DNA of 51,530 nucleotides from Bacteroidota bacterium (lineage in GTDB: Bacteria > Bacteroidota > Ignavibacteria > UBA10030), in contig JAKAJH010000019.1 of the NCBI GenBank assembly GCA_021813905.1, forward strand, positions 1 through 51,530, given 5' to 3'. Made by a program: the position numbers and the translations under genes. The notes beneath the pieces are model-generated. The model was not told the DNA's origin. It saw nothing but the letters and a program-made list of their open reading frames with translations, and made no database searches. This document shows, piece after piece, positions 8,452 to 16,286 of the stretch (its first letter is position 1; the number at the start of each line of letters is the position of its first letter).

Positions 8452-8469
8452 GCGGACGGCGCCGTCCGC
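8452..8469. repeat. 18-bp perfect palindrome between the response regulator and HEAT gene
   Basis: GCGGACGGC-GCCGTCCGC is perfectly self-complementary. It sits 11 bases after the response regulator stop and 35 before the HEAT gene start. It could be a hairpin in the mRNA or an operator for a dimeric regulator. No U-tract follows. Confidence 0.6.
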
Positions 8470-8504
8470 CGACCGCTTCCGGCACCCTCCGGAGGTTCGG
8501 ACGG

Positions 8505-9626
8505 ATGCATGTCGAGTTGCTGATCATTCTGACGCTCACCGCAGCCGCCACGTTCGTGGTGGTCGTCGCATCCGTCGGCCTTGTGATCCACAAGGCGGTG
8601 AATGCGCGGGTGCTCCGCCATCGGCAGCGCCTCTACGCGCACTACTCAGAGATACTCACCCGGATCCTCCTGGCCGAACTCCCCGAACTCCCGCCCGGAA
8701 CCCGTTCCGCCAGCCAGTTCAAGCAGTACGAGCAGCTGCTCACGCCGCTGAAAGAGCAGTTGGCCCAATTGCCGCGTTCGCGCCGGGCATTCCATCGCCG
8801 GGCACTGCGCCAGGCGATGGTGGACTTCGCACGCGATCTGACCGGCGAAACGGCCACTCGCCTCGTTTATTTCTTCTACGCGCTCGATTTTGTGGATGAA
8901 CAGATCGCGCTGGTGCGCGACCGGCGCTGGTGGATTCGCGCACAGGCGGCACGCGATCTGGGATTGCTGCGGACGCGACGTGCGCTGGCGGCGCTCACGG
9001 CGGCGCTGGAAGATCCCCACCCGGACGTTCGCGAGCAGGCGATGAAGTCGATCATCATGATGGCCGGGGTCGATTCACTGCGGACCATCTTCCGGCTGAT
9101 GCATTCGCTGTCGACCTGGACCGCGGTGGAGCTTTCGGTCGTTGTCATGCAGTACAAGGATCAGGCTGTACCGTGCCTCGCGGAGGGCCTGAGCGCTCCG
9201 GACGAATCGGTCGTGCTGTTTTGTATCGAGATGCTTGCTGAGATCGGTTTCGTCTCCGGCGTTGAACCGCTCCGCGCCCTCGCAGAGAACTATCCCAACG
9301 TGTCCGTGCGGGCGAAAGCGATCGAAGCGCTGGGCCGCCTCGGCGACGAGCGGGCGGAAGGACTCCTGCTGCACGCGGCGGCGGGAACCAATGTGCGTCT
9401 TCGACTCAAAGCGATGGAAGCGCTGGGGCGGATGGGGGTGCCTCGATCGGTGCCCGTGCTCAAACGGCGCCTCCTGAACGGGGCGATACCGGAAAAGCTC
9501 GTCGCCGCGCGGGCGCTGGCGGCGAACGGGCCGGATGGATTGCGCGTGCTCAGCGAGGTCGCCGCTGCCCATCCGGAGCCGGTCCGGGCGGTGTGTGAAC
9601 AGGCGATTGAGGAAGCGGAGGGCTGA
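8505..9626 (+). CDS. Membrane-anchored HEAT-repeat protein
   Basis: A 373-residue protein with an N-terminal TM helix (residues 4-27, LLIILTLTAAATFVVVVASVG) followed by a cytoplasmic alpha-solenoid. From about residue 140 there are repeated HEAT/PBS-like units (WWIRAQAARDLGLLRTRRAL, HPDVREQAMKSIIMMAG, NVSVRAKAIEALGRLGDERA, NVRLRLKAMEALGRMGVPRS). These solenoids scaffold protein-protein contacts. GGAGG at 8491 supports ATG 8505. It ends 4 bases before the glycosyltransferase start and is very likely its partner. Function is inferred from context. Confidence 0.88.
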   Translation: MHVELLIILTLTAAATFVVVVASVGLVIHKAVNARVLRHRQRLYAHYSEILTRILLAELPELPPGTRSASQFKQYEQLLTPLKEQLAQLPRSRRAFHRRALRQAMVDFARDLTGETATRLVYFFYALDFVDEQIALVRDRRWWIRAQAARDLGLLRTRRALAALTAALEDPHPDVREQAMKSIIMMAGVDSLRTIFRLMHSLSTWTAVELSVVVMQYKDQAVPCLAEGLSAPDESVVLFCIEMLAEIGFVSGVEPLRALAENYPNVSVRAKAIEALGRLGDERAEGLLLHAAAGTNVRLRLKAMEALGRMGVPRSVPVLKRRLLNGAIPEKLVAARALAANGPDGLRVLSEVAAAHPEPVRAVCEQAIEEAEG

Positions 9627-9630
9627 TCCG

Positions 9631-11067
9631 GTGCTCGAGACCCTGCAGATTATCTTCTCGCTGCTTCTCGAAACGTACATCATCGGGACCATCCTGTTCT
9701 TCGTTTGCGTGAACCTCACGTACACGATCCTGCTCGTTCTGTCCCTTCGGGAAATCCTGCGGTACATGCGTCACAACTCCTTCAGCGACTACCGGACGCT
9801 TGTGCAGACGGAACTCGCCCCGCCGATCTCCGTGCTGGCCCCGGCGTACAATGAAGAGCCGACCGTCGTGGAAAGTGTCCGCAGCCTCCTTAAGCTGAAT
9901 TACGGGGAATACGAAGTCATTGTCATCAACGACGGCTCGCGCGACAACACCCTGGGCCGGCTTGTCACGGAATTCCAGCTGTATCTCTCGAAGCAGGTGT
10001 ACATTCCGTCAATCCCGGCCAAGCCGGTCCGGGGGATCTATCGCTCGCGGTTGCCGGCATATCGTAATCTCATTGTGATCGACAAGGTGAACGGCGGAAA
10101 GGCCGATGCGCTGAACGCCGGCATCAACGCGGCGCGGCATGAGTTCATCTGCGCGATCGATGCCGACTCCATCCTCGAGGAAGACGCCCTGCAGAAGGTG
10201 GTCAAACCGTTCCTTGAGGACTCCCGCGTCGTCGCATCGGGCGGGATCATTCGAATCGCGAACGGTTGCGAGATCGTGAACGGCCGCGTGGTGTCCGTGG
10301 GGTTGTCCCGCAAGATGCTGCCGCTGTTTCAGGTGGTGGAGTATTTCCGCGCCTTTCTTTCCGGTCGGATGGCGTGGCAGAGCGTGAACGGGCTGCTGAT
10401 CATCTCCGGTGCGTTCGGCATGTTCCGCCGGCAAGCCGTCGTGGATGCAGGCGGGTACCGCACAGACACCGTTGGTGAGGACATGGAACTGATCGTGCGT
10501 ATTCATCGCGCGAAACGGGAATTGCACGAGCCGTACCGCGTGGTGTTCGTTCCCGATCCCGTCTGCTGGACGGAGGCACCGGAATCGCTGAAGATCCTGG
10601 GGCGCCAGCGCAACCGGTGGCACCGCGGACTGCTGGACGTCTTCAAATTCCACGGAACGATGCTGCTGAATGAGAAGTACGGCGTGGTCGGTCTGGCCGC
10701 GATGCCGTATTTTTTCTTCATTGAGTTGCTGGGTCCGGTCTTTGAATTCGTGGGCTACCTGGCCACGGCCATCATGTTCGCCATGGGGCGACTGCAGGTC
10801 GACGTGGCGGTCCTGTTCTTCATCGTCTCCCTGTTCTACGGGGTAATGTTTTCGGTGGGCGGTGTTCTTCTGGAGGAAATTTCGTTCCGGCGATATCCGA
10901 ATCCGAAGCACCTCGCATTGTTGCTGGCGATGGGCGTGATTGAGAATTTCGGCTACCGGCAACTGACGGCCTGGTGGCGCATCAGGGCATTCGTCGATTA
11001 TTTCCGTGGAAGAGGCGACTGGGGAAGGATGCAGCGGACGGGATTCGGCACCGCAAAGACCGCATGA
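9631..11067 (+). CDS. Processive family 2 glycosyltransferase (PgaC/BcsA-like, polysaccharide synthase)
   Basis: A 478-residue membrane GT2. An N-terminal TM pair (residues 7-35) precedes the catalytic GT-A domain. That domain has SVLAPAYNEEPTV, VIVINDGSRD, the metal-binding DAD (AIDADS), the acceptor GED (TVGEDME) and the processivity QRNRW (Q-x-x-R-W) motif. Three to four C-terminal TM helices form the export channel. No PilZ domain is present. It should polymerise and extrude a beta-linked exopolysaccharide; the sugar is unknown. GTG 9631 is chosen because GGAGGG lies 8 bases upstream; an earlier ATG would run through the HEAT gene. The response regulator-HEAT-GT2 set looks like one operon. 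Confidence 0.92.
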   Translation: MLETLQIIFSLLLETYIIGTILFFVCVNLTYTILLVLSLREILRYMRHNSFSDYRTLVQTELAPPISVLAPAYNEEPTVVESVRSLLKLNYGEYEVIVINDGSRDNTLGRLVTEFQLYLSKQVYIPSIPAKPVRGIYRSRLPAYRNLIVIDKVNGGKADALNAGINAARHEFICAIDADSILEEDALQKVVKPFLEDSRVVASGGIIRIANGCEIVNGRVVSVGLSRKMLPLFQVVEYFRAFLSGRMAWQSVNGLLIISGAFGMFRRQAVVDAGGYRTDTVGEDMELIVRIHRAKRELHEPYRVVFVPDPVCWTEAPESLKILGRQRNRWHRGLLDVFKFHGTMLLNEKYGVVGLAAMPYFFFIELLGPVFEFVGYLATAIMFAMGRLQVDVAVLFFIVSLFYGVMFSVGGVLLEEISFRRYPNPKHLALLLAMGVIENFGYRQLTAWWRIRAFVDYFRGRGDWGRMQRTGFGTAKTA

Positions 11068-11075
11068 ACAGCAAG

Positions 11076-11163
11076 CGGAAGGGGAGGGATTCGAACCCTC
11101 GATCCCGCGCAGCGGGATACCGGTTTTCGAGACCGGCCGATTCAACCACTCTCGCACCCTTCC
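11076..11163 (-). tRNA. tRNA-Ser (anticodon CGA)
   Basis: An 88-nt class II tRNA on the minus strand. It has acceptor GGAAGGG/CCCTTCC with discriminator G, and anticodon stem CCGGT/ACCGG with loop CTCGAAA giving anticodon CGA for UCG. A long variable arm and a T-arm GAGGG-TTCGAAT-CCCTC follow. Its 3' end lies 8 bases from the convergent glycosyltransferase stop. No CCA is encoded. Confidence 0.96.
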
Positions 11164-11173
11164 GAGGCCTGAC

Positions 11174-11202
11174 AATATACAAAACAGAGTCGTTCATTTC
11201 AA
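11174..11202 (-). promoter_or_regulatory. Promoter of tRNA-Ser(CGA)
   Basis: On the minus strand TTGAAA (complement of 11197-11202), 17 bases, then TATATT (complement of 11174-11179). It is placed so that transcription starts a few bases before the tRNA 5' end. One of the best sigma-70 matches in the window. Confidence 0.78.
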
Positions 11203-11317
11203 CGCATTCGTGAAACCTTCCATCATCCGAGGATGTTGAGATTCATCAGACGGCGCTCCCGCTCGTTCGCGGTGCCGTTCGCAATCATCACTCACACTTG
11301 TCATCGGAGAAGTCATC

Positions 11318-11782
11318 ATGTCAATTACGGTCGGTCAGAAGGCACCTGAGTTCAAGCTGGTGGATACGGAAAGGAAGGAACGGTCCCTGAGCGAGTTCCT
11401 CGGCAAAAAGACCGTCCTCGCTTTTTATCCGGGCGCGTTTACCGGAGTCTGCACGAAGGAGATGTGCGCTCTGCGCGATTCGATGACGCGCTTCAGCGAT
11501 CTGCACGCGCAAGTGGTCGGCATCAGCGTGGACGCGCCGTTTGCCACAAAAGCTTTCGCCAAACTGAACAACCTCGAATTTCCATTGTTAAGCGATTGGA
11601 CCCGACAGGTGAGCAAGACGTACTGCGGGCTCCACGAGGATTTCGCCGGTCTGAAGGGTTACTCCACCTCCAAACGGGCAGTGTATGTTCTGGATGCGCA
11701 GGGCATCGTGCGATATGCCTGGGTGTCTGAGAACCCCGGCGTTGAACCCAACTACGACGAGCTCACGGCGGCCCTCGCCTGA
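11318..11782 (+). CDS. Thiol peroxidase of the AhpE/BCP type (peroxiredoxin)
   Basis: A 154-residue thioredoxin-fold peroxidase that reduces H2O2 and organic hydroperoxides in the cytosol. The active-site loop FYPGAFTGVCTKEMC holds the peroxidatic Cys (about residue 45) preceded by the Thr of the PxxxTxxC motif. A second Cys five residues later is typical of atypical 2-Cys BCP/PrxQ enzymes. GGAGAAG lies 8 bases before the ATG. It is followed 42 bases on by a second peroxiredoxin. Confidence 0.93.
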   Translation: MSITVGQKAPEFKLVDTERKERSLSEFLGKKTVLAFYPGAFTGVCTKEMCALRDSMTRFSDLHAQVVGISVDAPFATKAFAKLNNLEFPLLSDWTRQVSKTYCGLHEDFAGLKGYSTSKRAVYVLDAQGIVRYAWVSENPGVEPNYDELTAALA

Positions 11783-11824
11783 CGGCGGCTTCGCCGGTCA
11801 CGTTGCCATTCGAAGGAGAATGCT

Positions 11825-12277
11825 ATGCTCACCGTGGGAGAGGCAGCCCCCGCGTTTGCGCTGCCGGACGCGACGGGATCGATTGTTCGGCTGAAAGATC
11901 TGCGGGGGCAAAAGGTCATCCTTTATTTCTATCCAAAGGACAATACCTCCGGATGTACTAAAGAGGCCTGCGCATTTCAGGAGGCACAGCCGAGGATACG
12001 CCGGAAGAGCGCTGTGGTCGTCGGCGTGAGTGCAGACAGCACGTCCTCGCATGCATCGTTCGCGGCGAAATTCGGTCTCCGGTTTCAGCTGCTCAGTGAC
12101 GAATCGAAGGGAACCCTTCAGGCCTACGGCGTCTGGAAGCGCAAGAGCATGTACGGCCGATCGTATATGGGCATCGAACGGACGACGTTTGTGATTGATG
12201 AGAAGGGGAAAATTCAGCACATTTTTCCGAAGGTGTCTGTCGACGGCCATGTCGACGACGTGCTTGCAGTCCTCTGA
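11825..12277 (+). CDS. bcp: Peroxiredoxin Q / bacterioferritin comigratory protein
   Basis: A 150-residue PrxQ. The loop FYPKDNTSGCTKEACAFQ carries the PxxxTxxC peroxidatic Cys and the partner Cys five residues downstream. The Trp/Arg surroundings of the active site (GIERTTFVIDEKG) are standard. An AAGGAGAA site precedes the ATG. It detoxifies peroxides with thioredoxin as electron donor. It is likely in one operon with the first peroxiredoxin and, 20 bases on, the PTPS gene. Confidence 0.95.
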   Translation: MLTVGEAAPAFALPDATGSIVRLKDLRGQKVILYFYPKDNTSGCTKEACAFQEAQPRIRRKSAVVVGVSADSTSSHASFAAKFGLRFQLLSDESKGTLQAYGVWKRKSMYGRSYMGIERTTFVIDEKGKIQHIFPKVSVDGHVDDVLAVL

Positions 12278-12297
12278 GATCACCAACAGAGGTGTCT

Positions 12298-12708
12298 ATG
12301 GTCTCCGTGACCCGTCGTGAGACGTTCAGTGCTTCCCATCGGCTGTACAATCCGGTGTTCAGTGAAGAGCAAAATCGGGCGGTGTTCGACAAGTGTGCGA
12401 ATCCGAACGGACACGGGCACAACTATGTGCTCGAAGTGACCGTGACCGGCACACCCGATCCGGCCACCGGCTATGTTGTTGATCTGAAGGAACTGAAACG
12501 GATCATCCGTGCCGAGGTCACGGACAAGCTCGACCACCGGAATCTGAACATGGACGTCGAGTTCCTGCGAAATGTCATCCCCACAGCGGAAAACATCGCC
12601 GTGGCGATCTGGCGGGTGCTTGAATCGAAGATCCCTTCCGGAGTGCTGTCCTGTGTGCGTCTGCGGGAAACGGAGAACAACGTGGTGGAATACCGGGGTG
12701 GACAATGA
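12298..12708 (+). CDS. 6-pyruvoyl-tetrahydropterin synthase / QueD family
   Basis: A 136-residue T-fold enzyme acting on 7,8-dihydroneopterin triphosphate. The zinc site uses the His in FSASHRL and the two His in GHGHNY. The catalytic Cys is in [10 protein letters not shown], four residues before the first His, and the C-terminal Glu of RETENN anchors the pterin. The family splits into PTPS (tetrahydrobiopterin) and QueD (queuosine precursor). The neighbours, GTP cyclohydrolase I and a sepiapterin-reductase-like SDR, favour the former, though QueD remains possible. ATG 12298 is preceded by an AGAGG site; a GTG at 12292 is too close to it. Confidence 0.9.
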   Translation: MVSVTRRETFSASHRLYNPVFSEEQNRAVFDKCANPNGHGHNYVLEVTVTGTPDPATGYVVDLKELKRIIRAEVTDKLDHRNLNMDVEFLRNVIPTAENIAVAIWRVLESKIPSGVLSCVRLRETENNVVEYRGGQ

Positions 12709-13277
12709 AGAAAGCACGACGAGAATCGGAGCGTCTTCTGGAACGGTTCCTTGCCGAGATCGGTGAGGATCCGCGCCGGGAAGGACTGCGCAAAACTCCC
12801 CAACGGGTCGCCGAGATGTACGATGTTCTGACCTCCGGATACCGGCAGGACCCCCGAAAGATCCTGAACGATGCGGTGTTCAATGAGAAGTACAGTGAAA
12901 TGGTGATCGTGCGCGATATCGATTTCTTCTCGCTGTGCGAGCACCATCTGATCCCGTTCTTCGGCCGGTGTCACATTGCGTACATCCCGAATGGTCGCAT
13001 CGTGGGCCTGAGCAAGTTGCCGAGACTGGTGGAAGTCTTTGCGCGCCGGCTCCAGGTGCAGGAGCGCATGACCCAGCAGATCGCCGAGACACTGGACGAA
13101 TTGCTGCATCCTCAGGGCGTGGCGGTGGTGATGGAGGCACGTCATCTGTGCATGATCATGCGGGGCGTGCAGAAGCTCAACTCGGTGGCGACGACGAGCG
13201 CCATGCTGGGTGTCTTCCGCGACGACGCGCGAACGCGCACCGAATTTCTCAAGCTCATCAACCGGCCGGAGGCGTGA
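12705..13277 (+). CDS. folE: GTP cyclohydrolase I
   Basis: A 190-residue T-fold enzyme converting GTP to 7,8-dihydroneopterin triphosphate, the entry to folate, queuosine and biopterin. The zinc ligands are visible: Cys and His in [12 protein letters not shown] and the second Cys in [12 protein letters not shown]. The substrate-binding stretches [13 protein letters not shown] and [14 protein letters not shown] are intact. The ATG overlaps the PTPS stop (ATGA), so translation is coupled. Confidence 0.97.
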   Translation: MKKARRESERLLERFLAEIGEDPRREGLRKTPQRVAEMYDVLTSGYRQDPRKILNDAVFNEKYSEMVIVRDIDFFSLCEHHLIPFFGRCHIAYIPNGRIVGLSKLPRLVEVFARRLQVQERMTQQIAETLDELLHPQGVAVVMEARHLCMIMRGVQKLNSVATTSAMLGVFRDDARTRTEFLKLINRPEA

Positions 13278-13279
13278 TC

Positions 13280-14002
13280 GTGCCCCGCGATCCTCGTATC
13301 GTCTGGATCACGGGAGCCGGCACCGGCATTGGTCGCGCGCTGGCACTCGAATACGCCCGACGGGGCGAGATGGTGCTTGCCGCCGGTCGCACGCCGGGGC
13401 GGCTCGATGACCTGCGCCGGTCGATGGCCGATGAACGCTTGACGTGTGAAACTGCCGTCTGCGATGTCCGCGATGAGGCGTCCGTGCGTCACGTTGCGGA
13501 GGAGGTATTGAACCGTCACGGCAGGGTCGACGTTCTGGTGAACAATGCGGGCGTGACCTACTTCCGGGATTTCCTCGACACGACCACCGAACAGTTCGAT
13601 CACGTGGTCTCCACGAATCTGCGCGGACTCTTTCTGACGACGCGGAGTGTCCTCCCCGCCATGATCCGGTCCGGACGGGGCATGGTCGTGAACATCCTCT
13701 CGTTTGCCGCCAAGGCTGTCTACACGGGTTCATCGGCCTACGCGGCCTCGAAGGCCGGTGCGGAAACCATGATGAATGTGGTGCGGGCGGAAGTGCGTGA
13801 AAAAGGCATCCATATCGTGAACGTCTACCCCGGGGCGGTTCGCACGCCGATCTGGCATCCCAAGCACCAGCAACGGTACGGGGAACGGATGCTGGCGCCG
13901 GAAGTGGTGGCAAACGCAGTTTGTGATCTGACGATGCAACCGGATTCTGTGATGATCGAGGAACTGATCCTGCGGCCACAGATGGGCGACCTCCAGGTCT
14001 GA
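13280..14002 (+). CDS. Short-chain dehydrogenase, sepiapterin-reductase-like
   Basis: A 240-residue classical SDR. It has the NAD(P)-binding TGAGTGIGRA, NNAG, catalytic Ser in NILSFAA, and YAASK (Tyr-x-x-x-Lys). The PGAVRTPIW segment and the C-terminal EELILRPQMGDLQ ending resemble bacterial sepiapterin reductases such as the Chlorobium enzyme (recalled, not searched). The operon context with PTPS and folE supports a pterin role. A generic 3-oxoacyl reductase is the alternative. GTG 13280 is chosen because GGAGG (13268-13272) lies 7 bases upstream; GTG 13274 overlapping the folE stop is too close to it. Confidence 0.82.
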   Translation: MPRDPRIVWITGAGTGIGRALALEYARRGEMVLAAGRTPGRLDDLRRSMADERLTCETAVCDVRDEASVRHVAEEVLNRHGRVDVLVNNAGVTYFRDFLDTTTEQFDHVVSTNLRGLFLTTRSVLPAMIRSGRGMVVNILSFAAKAVYTGSSAYAASKAGAETMMNVVRAEVREKGIHIVNVYPGAVRTPIWHPKHQQRYGERMLAPEVVANAVCDLTMQPDSVMIEELILRPQMGDLQV

Positions 14003-14180
14003 CGTTCCCTCGCCGGAGGATGTCTCCTCCGCCGTGGAGTTTGCAATCACCACGCCGGAACGGGCGTTGGTGAGCGAACTCGATATTCTCCGACCAAACC
14101 GAGCTCGATGATCGATTGCTACCTCGTAGAGTTGCAGTGACGATAGCCGGATCCGCTTCAGGATCCGGCTGCTGCATGTC
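14003..14180 (+). other. Structured intergenic region with three hairpins
   Basis: After the SDR stop there are three hairpins in a row. CGGAGGA-TGTC-TCCTCCG lies at 14014-14031. An imperfect TCACC..CGCC/GGCG..GGTGA stem lies around 14050-14078. AGCCGGATCC/GGATCCGGCT lies at 14145-14170 with a 6-base loop. None has a clear U-tract. They may end the upstream transcript with Rho or protect RNA ends; an RNA gene is possible but unsupported. Confidence 0.45.
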
Positions 14181-14209
14181 TTGAACGACACGCGATGTTT
14201 CTCTATATT
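14181..14209 (+). promoter_or_regulatory. Promoter of the TPR lipoprotein operon (leaderless geometry)
   Basis: TTGAAC (14181-14186), 17 bases, then TATATT (14204-14209). The start codon ATG 14219 follows after only nine bases, the same spacing as at the 1293 gene, so the mRNA should begin at or next to the AUG. Confidence 0.65.
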
Positions 14210-14218
14210 GAGGCAGCA

Positions 14219-16285
14219 ATGAAACCCCCGTTTGACGTCCGTCCCGCGCTTCCGATCCTCGTCTCCGCCGTTGTGCTGTTTCATGGATGTGCAATCTTCA
14301 CTCCGGTGGGAAACGCCATCACGACTCAGTACGAGAATACGGTTTCGTATTTCAACGCCTACTACAACGCCAGCCGATTATTCTCCGACGCGGAGGAAGA
14401 GATCCGTGTCGCCCGTCTCGCCGCCCGGGGAAAAGAGGCCCAGTACGGCAACATCGTGCCGATCCCCAGTACCGCGCGGCAGAAGCTGAACATGGTCATC
14501 GACAAGTGCTCGAACATCCTGGCGTTCCATCCGGAAGGGAGCCTTGTCGATGATGCGCTGTTCCTCATCGGCAAGTCGTTCTTCTACCAGGGGGACTACG
14601 TTCGCGCGGAACGCAAGTTCACCGAGATGCTCGTCCGCTATCCCGGGAGCAGTCTGGCTCTGGAAGCGCAGATGTGGCTTGCCAGCACGTTCGAGAACCT
14701 GAACAAGCCGGACGAAGCGCTGGAAAGCAGCCAACGGGTGATGTCCGCGGCAGAAGAAGAGGGTGAGGATGCGCTCGATATCGATGCGCGGATGGAAGCG
14801 GCGCGCATGTATCGGAAGAAGGAAGATGATGACCGGGCCCTTGCGATGCTGCAGGAGGCGCTGGCGCATGCGGGGAACGCCGCCGACCGTGCGCGCATTC
14901 ACGCGTTCCAGGGCGATGTACTCTCCGAGCAGGGGAAGTTTGACGCGGCGGCCGACGCGTATCTGCAGGCGGCCGATGAAACTGCCGATCTGTATGACCG
15001 GTACTATGCGTTGCTCCACGCGGCAACCGCCCGGCGCGACGCCGGACAATTTGACGACGCACAGCGGATTCTGGAAGACATGCGGGAGGATTTTCGCTTC
15101 AAGGCATACCTCGGTTCCATCGGCTATGAGCTGGGACGCACGCTGGCTGCGGCGGGGAAGACACCCGAGGCGATCGAGATCTATCGACAACTCGACACGT
15201 CGTTCGTCCGCACCAATTACGGATCGCTGGCCTCCATTGAACTGGCACGACTGTACGAGCACACACTTCTGGATTACCAGCAAGCGCGTGTCTTCTATGC
15301 CCGCGCAGCTGCATTCCCGACCCCCGCGATCTTCCAGGAAGCACGGAGCATGTCGGCCTCCTTCGACCGGTACTTTGCGGATCACCGAAAGCTGGTTCAG
15401 ATCGACTCGCTGGCGCGCGTACTTGCCGATACCGCGCGTGTCACGCCGCCGGATTCTGCGGGCACAACCCTTGCGGATTCCCTGCGGGCCAAGCCCGTCG
15501 CGGCGCCGCCTCCGCCGTTCCCGATGCAGGCTGATTCACTCCGGTTCGCACGGTCGCGGACTGAGCAGGAGCTCGGTGACATCTTCTACTCGGAGATCGA
15601 GGTACCCGATTCGGCGGTGTTCTGGTACACCCGTTCGATGCAGGATGCGGTGGACTCGGTCCGGACACCCCGCGTACTCTACATTCTCGGAGAGATCGCC
15701 CGGACGTATCCTGACCGCGGCTATGTACCCATGGAAGAGCGCTATCGTGAGCTGATCACGCGCTATCCGGGATCAGAGTATTCCCTGGCAGTGCGGCGGG
15801 CACGGGGAGAGGCAGTCGATTCGGCACGTGCAGACTCCGCGGCGGTGCGCTATCATGCGGCGGAACGGCTCATCGATACCGACCGTTCCGACGAAGCAGT
15901 AAATGAGATGAAATCGCTCATCCACGATTATCCCGGCTCGCCGGCAGCCGCGCGCAGTGCCTATGCGATCGCCTGGTTGTATGAATGGCGTCTCAATACT
16001 CCCGATAGCGCAATTGCCTGGTATCGGACCATCCTCCAGACGCAGCACAACACTCCGTTTGCCGCGGTGGCGAAAGTGAAGGTGGGGAGTATTCCGACGC
16101 CGGCCGATTCCGCTGCGGCGGCAGCGGATAGCAGTCGCACAAAGGAAGTGAACGACGAGACGCCGGTGATTCGTCGGCCTGGCGGCGCTCTGCAGCCGGG
16201 TGCGAAACTCCCGGCCGATGCGGAAACGAAACAGCCCGCCAAGCCCGCCGAAGAACCGATCAAGAAGCGCGAGGACCTCCAATAG
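14219..16285 (+). CDS. TPR-repeat outer-membrane lipoprotein, PorW/SprE-like
   Basis: A 688-residue lipoprotein: a hydrophobic leader (PALPILVSAVVLFHG) is followed by Cys at residue 23. The mature N-terminus, with NAITTQYENTVSYFNAYYNA, resembles the start of the PorW/SprE gliding and type IX secretion lipoproteins. TPR/BamD-like units follow across most of the chain (LVDDALFLIGKSFFYQGDY, GSSLALEAQMWLASTFEN, PRVLYILGEIARTYPD). The C-terminal tail is low-complexity, Pro/Lys-rich and probably disordered. An exported type-IX-like substrate in this window is consistent with the assignment, which is inference. The gene leads an operon with pyrK, pyrD and folC. Confidence 0.75.
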   Translation: MKPPFDVRPALPILVSAVVLFHGCAIFTPVGNAITTQYENTVSYFNAYYNASRLFSDAEEEIRVARLAARGKEAQYGNIVPIPSTARQKLNMVIDKCSNILAFHPEGSLVDDALFLIGKSFFYQGDYVRAERKFTEMLVRYPGSSLALEAQMWLASTFENLNKPDEALESSQRVMSAAEEEGEDALDIDARMEAARMYRKKEDDDRALAMLQEALAHAGNAADRARIHAFQGDVLSEQGKFDAAADAYLQAADETADLYDRYYALLHAATARRDAGQFDDAQRILEDMREDFRFKAYLGSIGYELGRTLAAAGKTPEAIEIYRQLDTSFVRTNYGSLASIELARLYEHTLLDYQQARVFYARAAAFPTPAIFQEARSMSASFDRYFADHRKLVQIDSLARVLADTARVTPPDSAGTTLADSLRAKPVAAPPPPFPMQADSLRFARSRTEQELGDIFYSEIEVPDSAVFWYTRSMQDAVDSVRTPRVLYILGEIARTYPDRGYVPMEERYRELITRYPGSEYSLAVRRARGEAVDSARADSAAVRYHAAERLIDTDRSDEAVNEMKSLIHDYPGSPAAARSAYAIAWLYEWRLNTPDSAIAWYRTILQTQHNTPFAAVAKVKVGSIPTPADSAAAAADSSRTKEVNDETPVIRRPGGALQPGAKLPADAETKQPAKPAEEPIKKREDLQ

Positions 16286-16286
16286 C

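Noticed and set aside
12298-12708. Calling the PTPS gene queD outright
   Set aside because: Motifs do not separate the subfamilies clearly here. The neighbours favour a pterin route, and no queC/E/F lies nearby.
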